Assembly (NCBI GenBank): GCA_002841495.1
Contig: PGZV01000021.1
Location: 1-64,000, forward strand
Length of the DNA stretch: 64,000 nt
DNA from: Firmicutes bacterium HGW-Firmicutes-2
Lineage (GTDB): Bacteria > Bacillota > Clostridia > Lachnospirales > Vallitaleaceae
Direction of reading: 5' to 3'
The notes below the pieces were generated by a model. It searched no databases. It saw only the letters and a list, made by a program, of their open reading frames with translations, and was not told the origin of the DNA. Made by a program: the position numbers and the translations under genes. Positions 1-7,197 of the stretch are shown here, piece by piece (positions within the stretch are counted from its first letter, which is position 1; every line of letters starts with the position of its first letter).

Positions 1-51
1 CTCGTCGGGCTCATAACCCGAAGGTCAGAGGTTCAAATCCTCTCTCCGCAA
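1..51 (+). tRNA. Initiator tRNA-Met (CAT), 3' part
   Basis: The window opens inside a tRNA. The anticodon arm has a seven-base loop with CAT at 12-14 and a stem ending in three consecutive G-C pairs (7-9 with 17-19), the hallmark of initiator tRNA. The T arm at 28-44 has a 5-bp stem and TTCAAAT loop, followed by the 3' acceptor strand and discriminator A at 51. CCA is not encoded. The 5' third lies outside the window. Confidence 0.93.
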
Positions 52-58
52 CTAGAAG

Positions 59-107
59 AACATCTTTGATATTGGACTTAATCCGATGGCAGAGGTGTTT
101 TTTATTT
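59..107 (+). terminator. Rho-independent terminator after tRNA-Met
   Basis: AACATCTTT (59-67) pairs with AGAGGTGTT (91-99) through nine base pairs, some G-U, followed directly by a T-rich tract. It separates the tRNA transcript from the NQR operon. Confidence 0.65.
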
Positions 108-110
108 TCT

Positions 111-136
111 CCAGGAACTTCATGGTCGGTGTTGGC
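111..136 (+). repeat. 26-bp dispersed sequence, copy 1
   Basis: This 26-bp stretch recurs on the opposite strand at 19842-19867 with a single mismatch. Both copies are intergenic and next to hairpins or terminators. The function is unknown. It could be a remnant of a mobile or structured intergenic element. Confidence 0.5.
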
Positions 137-182
137 AAGAGCTGAATAAAGAGTAAGAATAATCATACTTAACAACTACTTA

Positions 183-211
183 TTAACTTTATCTTGATTA
201 TAGTGTATAAT
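183..211 (+). promoter_or_regulatory. Probable sigma-A promoter of the NQR operon
   Basis: TTAACT (183-188) is followed by a 17-bp spacer and a perfect TATAAT (206-211). A transcript from here would carry the palindromic repeat at 233-373 in its leader before the first gene at 440. Confidence 0.55.
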
Positions 212-232
212 TATGGTAAAAACTTCAACTAT

Positions 233-373
233 GGTTAGAGGGTCAAAACTAAGTTTCACTAAATTCACACACAATATAAAGATTACGTTGATACATTCGT
301 AACTATATATTGTATGTGAAAGTTCAACTATATAGTTTTAACACCTTACCAACTATATAGTTTTAACACTACC
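233..373 (+). repeat. Palindromic repeat family A, copy A1
   Basis: This intergenic foldback element has an outer stem of 15 bases (264-278 with 306-320, one mismatch) and an inner stem TTACG/CGTAA (283-287, 298-302) around the loop TTGATACATT. The distal arm, beginning AACTATATAG, is present twice in tandem (326-350 and 351-373). About 107 bp match 4440-4546 in inverted orientation at roughly 92 percent by eye. A third, diverged copy lies at 17040-17160. The element falls in the presumed 5' leader of the NQR operon. Confidence 0.8.
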
Positions 374-439
374 ATTAAAAATATAAAAAATTAAAGGTAA
401 TGAGACAAGTATTTAGAATTTATATTAGGGAGGCCAAAC

Positions 440-1585
440 ATGAAGATCACACATAAAAAATTTAACGGCGGATATCGGTTTAAGAAGTTTGAAGGTCAAC
501 CTCAAGCAAGGGTCGTAGATTTTCAACCAAGTTCTAAGGTAGAGACTGCTACAGACGAGATTACCTATAGTGATGATATTATGGACTATCTTAAGTCTTT
601 TGATTTGACACTAAAAAAGAGTATAGATCAAGCAATACCAGATGAGGAGATGCATATTCAAAAAGAAAGTATTGGTAAGATTATTATTAATATGACCCAG
701 GTCGAACCTTATGACTTTCCAATGGATATATTTTTTGAGGACATTAATGCAAATGACTTTATAGAAGGTCTTAAAATCTTAAATAATAATTTACCACAAG
801 TTCAGATTCATGTTGTACTTTGTGAAGATCAATTTAAGAAGCACGAGCCAGTAATATCAGAAATCATGAACATAGACAGGGTGCAAGTATCTACAGTTGT
901 AGAGAAATATCCTATTAATAAAAAAGAACTTCTTATACCTACCTTATTGGATATGAAATACCCAATCGGTTATCCTTCAGCTAATATTGGCGTTATTATG
1001 ATGGAACCATATAGACTTATTCAGCTTTATCATCTTTATAAAGAAAAAACACCAATAAGTCACTCATGGGTAGCTTTGGCGGGTCCGGGATGGAAGGATA
1101 ATCAGGTACTGAACCTACCACTTGGAACCCCAATAAGTGAGATAACCAATCAATACTTGAAGGATAGTATGGAAGTCCGTCTAATAAAAAACAGCATTAT
1201 GACAGGTCAGGTCCTCTCTACGATGGATGCACTGGATAAGAGTACATCTCTTTTGATTGCTTTGCCCGAAGGTTCTAAAGGTAGTCATGGCATCAACACA
1301 GGTCTACATGGTTCTGTTAGAGCGTGCATATCTTGTGGGCAATGTCAAAATGTATGTCCTGTAGGTTTGATACCACATTTGCTCCATAAGCATGTTGAAC
1401 AAGGCCTGGTAAATGAAAGTTTAGCAAACTTAAGAATTTTTGATTGTATTGAATGCAATCTTTGTAATTATGTGTGTCCTTCAAAAATTGACTTAATTGG
1501 TAGTATTAGAAAAGGTAAAGAACAACTTGAGGAAATAGAACTATCTCACAAAGACTATCAATTAAAAGGCATAAAGGAGGTGTAA
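440..1585 (+). CDS. NqrA/RnfC-like subunit with two [4Fe-4S] motifs
   Basis: This is the first subunit of an ion-pumping NADH-oxidising complex, 381 residues long and soluble. It starts at ATG after a GGGAGG site. The central part (about 165-245) resembles both families: an ALAGPG stretch like NqrA and LPLGTPISEI like RnfC. The glycine-rich NADH/FMN segment usual in RnfC is not visible. The tail holds two full CxxCxxCxxxCP motifs, C296/C299/C302/C306 and C336/C339/C342/C346, as in RnfC. Classical NqrA lacks these clusters. The remaining genes are of the Nqr type, including NqrF at 4593, and no rnfB is present. The protein therefore looks like an iron-sulfur form of NqrA. Its electron acceptor (quinone or ferredoxin) cannot be read from sequence. 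Confidence 0.8.
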   Translation: MKITHKKFNGGYRFKKFEGQPQARVVDFQPSSKVETATDEITYSDDIMDYLKSFDLTLKKSIDQAIPDEEMHIQKESIGKIIINMTQVEPYDFPMDIFFEDINANDFIEGLKILNNNLPQVQIHVVLCEDQFKKHEPVISEIMNIDRVQVSTVVEKYPINKKELLIPTLLDMKYPIGYPSANIGVIMMEPYRLIQLYHLYKEKTPISHSWVALAGPGWKDNQVLNLPLGTPISEITNQYLKDSMEVRLIKNSIMTGQVLSTMDALDKSTSLLIALPEGSKGSHGINTGLHGSVRACISCGQCQNVCPVGLIPHLLHKHVEQGLVNESLANLRIFDCIECNLCNYVCPSKIDLIGSIRKGKEQLEEIELSHKDYQLKGIKEV

Positions 1586-1589
1586 TCAA

Positions 1590-2594
1590 ATGGGAAAAAA
1601 TGATAAAAACCTCATATTTAGACCGATAAAACTGACTGTTGAATCACTTTTCAAAGGAACTAACAGTGTTACATCGAGGAACCCTCATATACGCAGTAAT
1701 ATTAACCTAAAGCATTTCATGTTAATAGCGATGGTTGCGCTACTGCCTTCGACCTTTGCTGCAGTATATTACTATGGCATAAGGATGCTTTATCTCATTG
1801 GATTCACTTATTTCGTTGCCTTCCTTGTTGAATGGGCTTTTGCTATCTTTAGAAAAGAAGATATCAATGAAGGCATTTTAGTAACAGGGCTAATATTCCC
1901 TTTGACTTTGCCACCTACGATTCCATTTTGGATTGCCGGTGTTGGTATGGCATTTGGTATTTTTTTTGGCAAGGAAGTTTTTGGGGGTACCGGTCGAAAT
2001 ATTTTTAATCCGGCATTAGTAGGTAGATTATTTATTACTATAGCCTTCCCCACGTATATGTCATCTATGTGGATCAATCCAAGTAGTCCGGATGCGGTTA
2101 CATCTGCCACACCACTTATTTTTTTAAGAGCTAATGAAACCCTTCCTTTCTCGCTTTGGGATCTGATGATCGGCACCGCTCCGGGATCAATTGGAGAAAC
2201 CTTTAGAATCGGTATTATCATTGCGGGGCTATTTCTTATAGTGACCAGAGTTATTCATTGGAGAGTTCCGATTGTCTATTTAGGTACTGTTGTTGTTGCC
2301 TCATATTTTGGTCATCTTCTAATACCAAGTGAAGTGGTTCAACCCGTCTATCAGCTTCTAACCGGTGGCCTGCTATTTGGTGCATTTTTCATGGCCACGG
2401 ATCCGGTATCATCACCTTATACAAAAGCAGGGCAAGTCGTTTACGGTATTGGTCTTGGAATATTGACCATTGTCATAAGAAGTTTTTCGGGTTTTGCGGA
2501 AGGTGTCATGTTTGCGATTATACTTATGAATGCTTTTACACCTATGATTGATTCATATATTGTTGATAAGAAATTCAAACCCCTATCGGAATAG
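1590..2594 (+). CDS. nqrB: Na+-translocating NADH:quinone reductase subunit B
   Basis: This is an integral membrane subunit that carries covalent FMN in the family and forms part of the ion channel. It has 334 residues and many hydrophobic helices. The segment around residues 98-146 (GKEVFGGTGRNIFNPAL) is typical of NqrB. DAVTSATPL around 168-176 is the flavinylation site, with Thr174 the likely FMN-phosphoester residue, and a GSIGET motif follows. It is shorter than the usual NqrB of about 410 residues, because it lacks the long N-terminal extension and so resembles RnfD in length. It begins 4 nt after the preceding gene. Confidence 0.88.
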   Translation: MGKNDKNLIFRPIKLTVESLFKGTNSVTSRNPHIRSNINLKHFMLIAMVALLPSTFAAVYYYGIRMLYLIGFTYFVAFLVEWAFAIFRKEDINEGILVTGLIFPLTLPPTIPFWIAGVGMAFGIFFGKEVFGGTGRNIFNPALVGRLFITIAFPTYMSSMWINPSSPDAVTSATPLIFLRANETLPFSLWDLMIGTAPGSIGETFRIGIIIAGLFLIVTRVIHWRVPIVYLGTVVVASYFGHLLIPSEVVQPVYQLLTGGLLFGAFFMATDPVSSPYTKAGQVVYGIGLGILTIVIRSFSGFAEGVMFAIILMNAFTPMIDSYIVDKKFKPLSE

Positions 2595-2607
2595 GCAGGT
2601 GATTATA

Positions 2608-3183
2608 ATGAAAGAGCAGTTAAAGATGATATTATTTACGATTATACTTGGTCTTGCATCATCAGGTATATTAGTAGGTATGGATGCGTATACAAGTGAT
2701 ATGATTACTGAGAATGAAGAGCTTGCTTTCAAAAAATCCGTTTTACAAGCATTTGAAGTAGAATATGAAGCCTCAGAAATTATGGATGTTTTTAGTGATC
2801 AAATCAAGAGGATTGAAAAAAACGGTTATGATTTCTATGAGTCAAATTCAGGAGCAGTCGGTTTTGAATTTGGAGGTTCAGGTCTTTGGGGCCCAATAAC
2901 CGGATTTTTGACACTTGAAGATGATCTTGTCACCATACAAGATATTCAGATCATGGAACAATCAGAAACACCGGGACTTGGTGGCATGATTGCTGAGGCG
3001 TGGTATCTGGCAAAGTACAAAGGCAAAGTATTTGATCCGGACATTGTGGTGGTTAAGGCAAACGATGAAGAAAATGCCATTAACGAAGTAGATGCCATCA
3101 CCGGAGCGACAGGAACCAGTCGAGCATTTGAAACCCTTCTAAATGCAGAATATGACATAAAAAAGGAGGCACTGGTGAACTAG
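2608..3183 (+). CDS. nqrC: Na+-translocating NADH:quinone reductase subunit C
   Basis: This subunit has one N-terminal membrane helix (about 8-26) and an extracytoplasmic flavin domain. It is 191 residues from ATG 2608, which sits behind AGGCAGGTGA. An upstream in-frame start at 2548 would overlap nqrB and lacks a ribosome site. The motif TGATGTS (165-171) matches the S/T-G-A-T flavin attachment sequence, with Thr168 as the FMN ester. Also conserved are GSGLWGPITGF and ETPGLGG. It is part of the same operon, with one base before the next gene. Confidence 0.88.
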   Translation: MKEQLKMILFTIILGLASSGILVGMDAYTSDMITENEELAFKKSVLQAFEVEYEASEIMDVFSDQIKRIEKNGYDFYESNSGAVGFEFGGSGLWGPITGFLTLEDDLVTIQDIQIMEQSETPGLGGMIAEAWYLAKYKGKVFDPDIVVVKANDEENAINEVDAITGATGTSRAFETLLNAEYDIKKEALVN

Positions 3184-3184
3184 T

Positions 3185-3814
3185 ATGAGACTAATAAGAT
3201 TAAGATATACGAAATGGTATCAACTCTTAAGTAGAGGCATATTCAAAGATAATCCAATTTATGCCATGGCACTAGGTATATGTTCTGCGTTGGCGGTCAC
3301 CAATAGGGTTGAAAATGCAATCGCTATGGGACTTGGCGTAACTTTTGTACTTATGGCAAGTTCTATGTCAACATCTCTTATACGTAAGTTCATACCTGCC
3401 AAGGTACGAATGGTTACTTATATGGTTTTGATTTCAACATTCGTTATAGCATTTCAAGGATTTCTGCAAGCTTATTTTTTTGATTTAAGTAAAGCGTTAG
3501 GTGCATACACGGGATTAATTATTACTAATTGTATCGTCATGGGTAGAGCGGAAGCGTTTGCCATTAAAAACCCGATACATTTTTCTGCTCTTGATGCACT
3601 TGCCAATGGGCTAGGGTATATGTTCACTTTGATTGCCATATCCGTTGTTAGAGAGGTCTTGGCTTTTGGTACCTTATTAGGTATACAAGTTGTAGGCGAC
3701 GGTTTTGTCACATGGACGGTTATGGCAATGGCACCTGGAGCATTTTTCGTTATGGCCATTTATATGTGGATCATGAGGACCATTGCAAAACTTGATACAA
3801 CATCAGCATCATAG
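3185..3814 (+). CDS. nqrD: Na+-translocating NADH:quinone reductase subunit D
   Basis: This is a six-helix membrane subunit of 209 residues. LGICSALAVT near the N-terminus and TNCIVMGRAEAFA in the middle are family signatures. In Nqr and Rnf complexes the paired NqrD/NqrE (RnfE/RnfA) subunits hold an intramembrane iron-sulfur centre between conserved half-helix cysteines, and both cysteine-bearing segments are present here. The ATG start is 2 nt after the nqrC stop. RnfE is the alternative name for the homologue; the neighbours decide in favour of NqrD. Confidence 0.85.
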   Translation: MRLIRLRYTKWYQLLSRGIFKDNPIYAMALGICSALAVTNRVENAIAMGLGVTFVLMASSMSTSLIRKFIPAKVRMVTYMVLISTFVIAFQGFLQAYFFDLSKALGAYTGLIITNCIVMGRAEAFAIKNPIHFSALDALANGLGYMFTLIAISVVREVLAFGTLLGIQVVGDGFVTWTVMAMAPGAFFVMAIYMWIMRTIAKLDTTSAS

Positions 3815-3829
3815 AAAGGGGACCAGCTT

Positions 3830-4411
3830 ATGGAAGGACTAATCAATATTTTTATGGCATCAGTTTTAACCCACAATATTGCACTGACATATATATTGGG
3901 CATGTGTCCCTTAATTGCTATTTCTAAGAATTTGAAAACAGCAAAAGGCATGGGCGCATCCGTTATTCTTGTTATAACATTGACAGCAACCATCAATTGG
4001 CCTATTTATCAATTGCTTAAGAATAACAATGCCGAGAGTATCAGTTTGTTGGTATTTATTATTACCATTGCGGCTACTGTACAGTTTCTTGAGATTTTCT
4101 TAGATAAATACTTGCCGGCACTATATAACGCTTTTGGTATATTTCTTCCGTTAATTACAGTCAACTGTGCTGTTCTTGCCGTTTCGTTGTTCATGGTTAA
4201 CAGGACCTTCGGTTTTTTTGAAACTGTATTTTTTGGTTTTGGTTCGGGGACAGGTTGGGCCCTTGCTATTACCATTATTGCTGCGATTAGGGAAAAGATG
4301 GCACTGGTTAGCAAAGTACCGGATGGCTTACAAGGTGCAGGAATCGTCATGATCATAGCAGGCATCATATCTCTAGGATTCATGGGGTTTATTGGTGTTG
4401 TTGGTTTTTAG
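3830..4411 (+). CDS. nqrE: Na+-translocating NADH:quinone reductase subunit E
   Basis: This is a six-helix membrane subunit of 193 residues and the partner of NqrD. The segment ITVNCAVLAVS is the conserved cysteine half-helix. The stretch FGFGSGTGWALAI followed by IREK and VPDGLQGAGI is distinctly NqrE-like rather than RnfA-like. The start ATG lies behind an AAAGGGG site. It is the last gene of the first block: a palindromic repeat (4433-4552) separates it from nqrF. Confidence 0.87.
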   Translation: MEGLINIFMASVLTHNIALTYILGMCPLIAISKNLKTAKGMGASVILVITLTATINWPIYQLLKNNNAESISLLVFIITIAATVQFLEIFLDKYLPALYNAFGIFLPLITVNCAVLAVSLFMVNRTFGFFETVFFGFGSGTGWALAITIIAAIREKMALVSKVPDGLQGAGIVMIIAGIISLGFMGFIGVVGF

Positions 4412-4432
4412 AGATAAATAAGCATTGGTATA

Positions 4433-4552
4433 ATGGTTAAGGTGTCAAAACTATATAGTTGAACTTTCGCATACAATATATAGTTATGAATGTATCAAAG
4501 TAATTTATATATTGTATGTGAACTTAGTGAAACTTAGTTTTGACCCTATAAC
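4433..4552 (-). repeat. Palindromic repeat family A, copy A2 (inverted)
   Basis: This is an inverted copy of the element at 233-373, about 92 percent identical over 107 bp by eye, placed between nqrE and nqrF. Together A1 and A2 bracket nqrABCDE exactly. The right end (TTGACC at 4540-4545) could also act as a -35 element for nqrF, although no good -10 follows. An RNA copy would fold into a long hairpin and might reduce readthrough into nqrF or protect 3' ends. Confidence 0.8.
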
Positions 4553-4592
4553 TATAATTACAATATCTTAAATCAGATTGTGAGGTATAGAT

Positions 4593-5666
4593 ATGAATGT
4601 TCCGATTATTTTAGTAGCCACACTCACCATCATAGCGATTTTAATAGCACTTTTAGATGTCCTTCTAGGTAGCAAAGGTGAGAAAAAAATTATTATTAAT
4701 GATCAAAAAACCATACCTGTGACAGGGGATAATACTTTGTTAAATCACCTCTCAGCCAACAAAATATTCATACCATCTGCATGTGGTGGTAAAGCAACAT
4801 GTGGACAATGTAAAGTCATGGTGACAGAGGGTGGTGGCGAGACATTAGCAACAGAGGTAGGTCTATTAAGTCTTCAAGAACGTAAGGATCAGGTACGGTT
4901 GTCTTGTCAATGTAAGGTCAAAGGAGATATCAAAATAAGTATTCCGGAATCTTTGTTAAATGCTCAAGAGTTTAAGACAGAAGTTATGGGCATTGAGGAC
5001 TTGACCCATGATATTAAGTTGGTACGCTTTAAGTTGATTGAACCAAAGACCATAGACTTCAAACCAGGTCAATATGCCCAGATTGAGGTGCCGGGCCTTG
5101 AGATACAAAGAGCTTATTCCATAGCTTCTAATCCTAAAGAAGCAGATTTTCTAGAATTAATCATACGACTGGTTCCAAAAGGTGAAGCCACAACTTTTGT
5201 TCATAAAGCATTAGAAGTTGGTGATCGTATACGATTACTGGGGCCTTTTGGTAGTTTTTTTCTACAAGAGCATTCAGATAGAGATATGATATGTATTGCA
5301 GGCGGATCCGGTAAAGCGCCTATTCGGTCGATCCTTTACTATTTAAGAGACCATGGTATGAACCGTAAGGTCAAATATTTTTTTGGTGCACGGACAGCTA
5401 AAGACTTGTATTACACAGAAGATTTTCAAGAGTTAGCAAAAGAATTTCCTAATTTTCAGTATATTCCGGCGCTATCAGAACCTACAAAAGAGGATAACTG
5501 GCAAGGTGAGGTGGGTTTGATTACAGAGGTAGTTGACCGCCACAGTAAGAATCTTGAGGAACATGAAGCCTATTTATGTGGTTCACCAGGTATGATTGAT
5601 GCCTGTTTTGCAGTATTAGAACGAAACGGTATGCCATCGGAACGTATTTATTGTGACAAGTTCTAG
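4593..5666 (+). CDS. nqrF: Na+-translocating NADH:quinone reductase subunit F
   Basis: This is the NADH-oxidising entry subunit, 357 residues long. An N-terminal membrane anchor (about 4-25) is followed by a [2Fe-2S] ferredoxin domain with C64, C70, C73 and C105. A ferredoxin-NADP reductase-like domain follows with the FAD motif RAYS (173-176) and the nucleotide motif GGSGKAP (237-243). It ends with Cys-Asp-Lys-Phe. The domain order is that of NqrF. Rnf complexes have RnfB instead, which is not found here. It is 180 nt downstream of nqrE across repeat A2, so it is probably the same operon with modulated expression. Confidence 0.92.
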   Translation: MNVPIILVATLTIIAILIALLDVLLGSKGEKKIIINDQKTIPVTGDNTLLNHLSANKIFIPSACGGKATCGQCKVMVTEGGGETLATEVGLLSLQERKDQVRLSCQCKVKGDIKISIPESLLNAQEFKTEVMGIEDLTHDIKLVRFKLIEPKTIDFKPGQYAQIEVPGLEIQRAYSIASNPKEADFLELIIRLVPKGEATTFVHKALEVGDRIRLLGPFGSFFLQEHSDRDMICIAGGSGKAPIRSILYYLRDHGMNRKVKYFFGARTAKDLYYTEDFQELAKEFPNFQYIPALSEPTKEDNWQGEVGLITEVVDRHSKNLEEHEAYLCGSPGMIDACFAVLERNGMPSERIYCDKF

Positions 5667-5725
5667 TTTTTCTTCTGGTATGAAATATATTAATGATTCA
5701 ATTGATAGAACAAGTGAGGTATATT

Positions 5726-5902
5726 ATGGACATCAAAGTCGGTCAAGTATTGCGTCTAAAAAAAGGGCATCCTTGTGGTTCTTTTGAGTGGGAAGTTCTA
5801 AGAACAGGTATTGATTTTAAGCTCAAATGTAAGGGTTGTGGACACCTGGTTATGATATCAAGAGTCAAACTTGAAAAGAACATAAAAGAGATAAAAGATT
5901 GA
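5726..5902 (+). CDS. DUF951 family protein
   Basis: This is a small protein of 58 residues starting at ATG 5726 behind GAGGT. An upstream in-frame start at 5693 has no ribosome site. It begins with MDIKVGQVLRLKKGHPCGS and carries a CKGCG pair in the middle, features of the DUF951 family that commonly sits near rpsF in Firmicutes. Together with the earlier Cys (HPCG) the pair may bind a metal. The biochemical role is unknown. It is probably cotranscribed with nqrF. Confidence 0.85.
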   Translation: MDIKVGQVLRLKKGHPCGSFEWEVLRTGIDFKLKCKGCGHLVMISRVKLEKNIKEIKD

Positions 5903-5911
5903 ATATATTCA

Positions 5912-5940
5912 TTGCAAATCAGCCAATAGTATGGTATCAT
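5912..5940 (+). promoter_or_regulatory. Probable promoter of rpsF-ssb-rpsR
   Basis: TTGCAA (5912-5917), a 17-bp spacer and TATCAT (5935-5940) precede a leader of about 105 nt. The leader contains a GATAGG/CCTATC hairpin near 5955-5970 and an AGGAGGTG ribosome site before the rpsF start at 6052. Leaders of this operon often bind the S6:S18 complex, but I could not recognise that motif. Confidence 0.5.
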
Positions 5941-6051
5941 ATATTCTTGTATGTGGATAGGTATGCCTATCTGCAATTATAAAATATTATCCTTGCTCAT
6001 TATAGTCATGACGACTTAGGAGTGGGCCAAAGACCAGAAGGAGGTGCCAAG

Positions 6052-6296
6052 ATGAATACTTATGAACTGAAGCCTTTGAAAAAGTAAAAGGTTATATCGA
6101 AAAATTTGGTGGTAACGTTGTCAATGTAGACGACTGGGGTAAGCGTAAATTAGCTTATGAGATCCAAAAAATGCGCGACGGTTTTTACTACTTCATTACT
6201 TTTGAAGCAACTTCAGAAGTGCCAGGAGAAGTAGAAAAGCGTATTCGTATTATGGAATCAATTTTACGTTTCTTAATCGTTAGCAAAGTAGCATAA
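6052..6296 (+). pseudogene. rpsF: Ribosomal protein S6, apparent internal deletion and frameshift
   Basis: An ATG with a strong AGGAGGTG site at 6052 begins MNTYEL, the normal S6 start, but this frame stops at 6085-6087. The rest of S6, 75 residues from EAFEKVKGYIEKFGG to the stop at 6294-6296, is in another frame, preceded immediately by TGA (6063-6065) with no start codon of its own. S6 is normally about 95 residues, so about 14 residues seem to be missing, by a deletion of roughly 40 nt that is not a multiple of three. Downstream ssb and rpsR are intact. A sequencing or assembly error is the simplest explanation. A real mutation is possible. Confidence 0.82.
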
Positions 6297-6317
6297 AACA
6301 AAAAGGGGGTAACAGCT

Positions 6318-6764
6318 ATGAACAAAGTAATTCTTATGGGGAGACTTACTCGAGATCCTGAAGTTAGATACACACAAGGTGCTGAACCTTTAGCGATTGC
6401 TAGATATTCTTTAGCGGTTAATAAGCGTTTCAAAAAAGAAGGACAGCCGGATGCAGACTTTATTAACATTGTGGCTTTTGGTCGCGAAGGTGAGTTTGCT
6501 GAAAAGTATTTTAAAAAGGGACAGATGGTTTCCGTAGTAGGAAGACTTCAGACAGGTTCCTATACAGACAAAGACGGTGTTAAGAAATATACAACGGATG
6601 TAGTCGTAGAAGAGCAGCACTTTGCAGAAAGCAAGCGTTCATATGATGAGCAAGCGGCAGCAGGTGGCAGTCCTGAGGGTTCTAGCGTTAAAGCACCCAC
6701 AAATAATCAGTCAGAAGGATTTGTAGCAATTGATAATTTTGATGATGACGATCTACCATTCTAA
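6318..6764 (+). CDS. ssb: Single-stranded DNA-binding protein
   Basis: This binds single-stranded DNA in replication, recombination and repair. It has 148 residues: an N-terminal OB fold (about 1-105, opening MNKVILMGRLTRDPEVRY), a Gly/Ser/Asn-rich linker, and the acidic tip DDDDLPF that recruits partner proteins. It sits between rpsF and rpsR, the standard Firmicute order, behind an AAAGGGGG site. Expression is probably driven from the rpsF promoter. Confidence 0.97.
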   Translation: MNKVILMGRLTRDPEVRYTQGAEPLAIARYSLAVNKRFKKEGQPDADFINIVAFGREGEFAEKYFKKGQMVSVVGRLQTGSYTDKDGVKKYTTDVVVEEQHFAESKRSYDEQAAAGGSPEGSSVKAPTNNQSEGFVAIDNFDDDDLPF

Positions 6765-6794
6765 TCGATATTACTAAGCAAAGGAGGTAAGCTT

Positions 6795-7028
6795 GTGGCT
6801 TTCCAAAAAAAGAGATTTAAAAGAAAAAGACGTGTATGTGTTTTCTGTGAAGAAAAACAAAACACAATGAACTATAAAGATGTTAACAAACTAAGAAGAT
6901 TTGTATCTGAGAGAGGTAAAATACTTCCTAGAAGAATCACAGGAAACTGTGCAAAACATCAAAGAGCTGTAACGATTGCAATCAAACAATCAAGACATGT
7001 ATCCTTGATGCCTTATACTTTAGATTAA
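6795..7028 (+). CDS. rpsR: 30S ribosomal protein S18
   Basis: This is a 77-residue basic ribosomal protein of the platform of the small subunit that pairs with S6. It starts at GTG 6795 behind AAAGGAGG. The N-terminus is rich in Lys and Arg, followed by CVFC and a later Cys, suggesting a zinc-binding form. The tail [11 protein letters not shown] is typical. It is the last gene of the rpsF-ssb-rpsR unit and is followed by a terminator. Confidence 0.97.
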   Translation: MAFQKKRFKRKRRVCVFCEEKQNTMNYKDVNKLRRFVSERGKILPRRITGNCAKHQRAVTIAIKQSRHVSLMPYTLD

Positions 7029-7034
7029 TATTTT

Positions 7035-7074
7035 GGGCTTTTCATGACTTAGGTTGTGGAGAGCTCTTTTTATT
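7035..7074 (+). terminator. Terminator of rpsF-ssb-rpsR
   Basis: GGGCTTTT (7035-7042) pairs with GAGAGCTC (7059-7066), including G-U pairs, followed by a T tract. Confidence 0.65.
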
Positions 7075-7109
7075 TATAATTATAAACGCGGCCTTACCAT
7101 AATGGGAAG

Positions 7110-7138
7110 TTGAGTTATGAACTATTAGATGATATAAT
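7110..7138 (+). promoter_or_regulatory. Sigma-A promoter of gdpP-rplI-dnaB
   Basis: TTGAGT (7110-7115), a 17-bp spacer and a perfect TATAAT (7133-7138) lie 60 nt before the gdpP start. Confidence 0.7.
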
Positions 7139-7197
7139 ATCTAAGTGTCGAAATGCTTAATTAAAGCATGAGGTTTTAGTTGAAAGAGGTAGACAAT

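Noticed and set aside
440-5666. Plain Rnf complex (rnfCDGEAB)
   Set aside because: The last gene is NqrF (2Fe-2S plus flavin reductase), not RnfB, and NqrB/NqrE signatures are clear. Only the first subunit has Rnf-like clusters.
5955-6051. S6:S18 autoregulatory leader before rpsF
   Set aside because: A GATAGG/CCTATC hairpin is present, but the conserved CCG-containing bulge could not be recognised, so no call was made.
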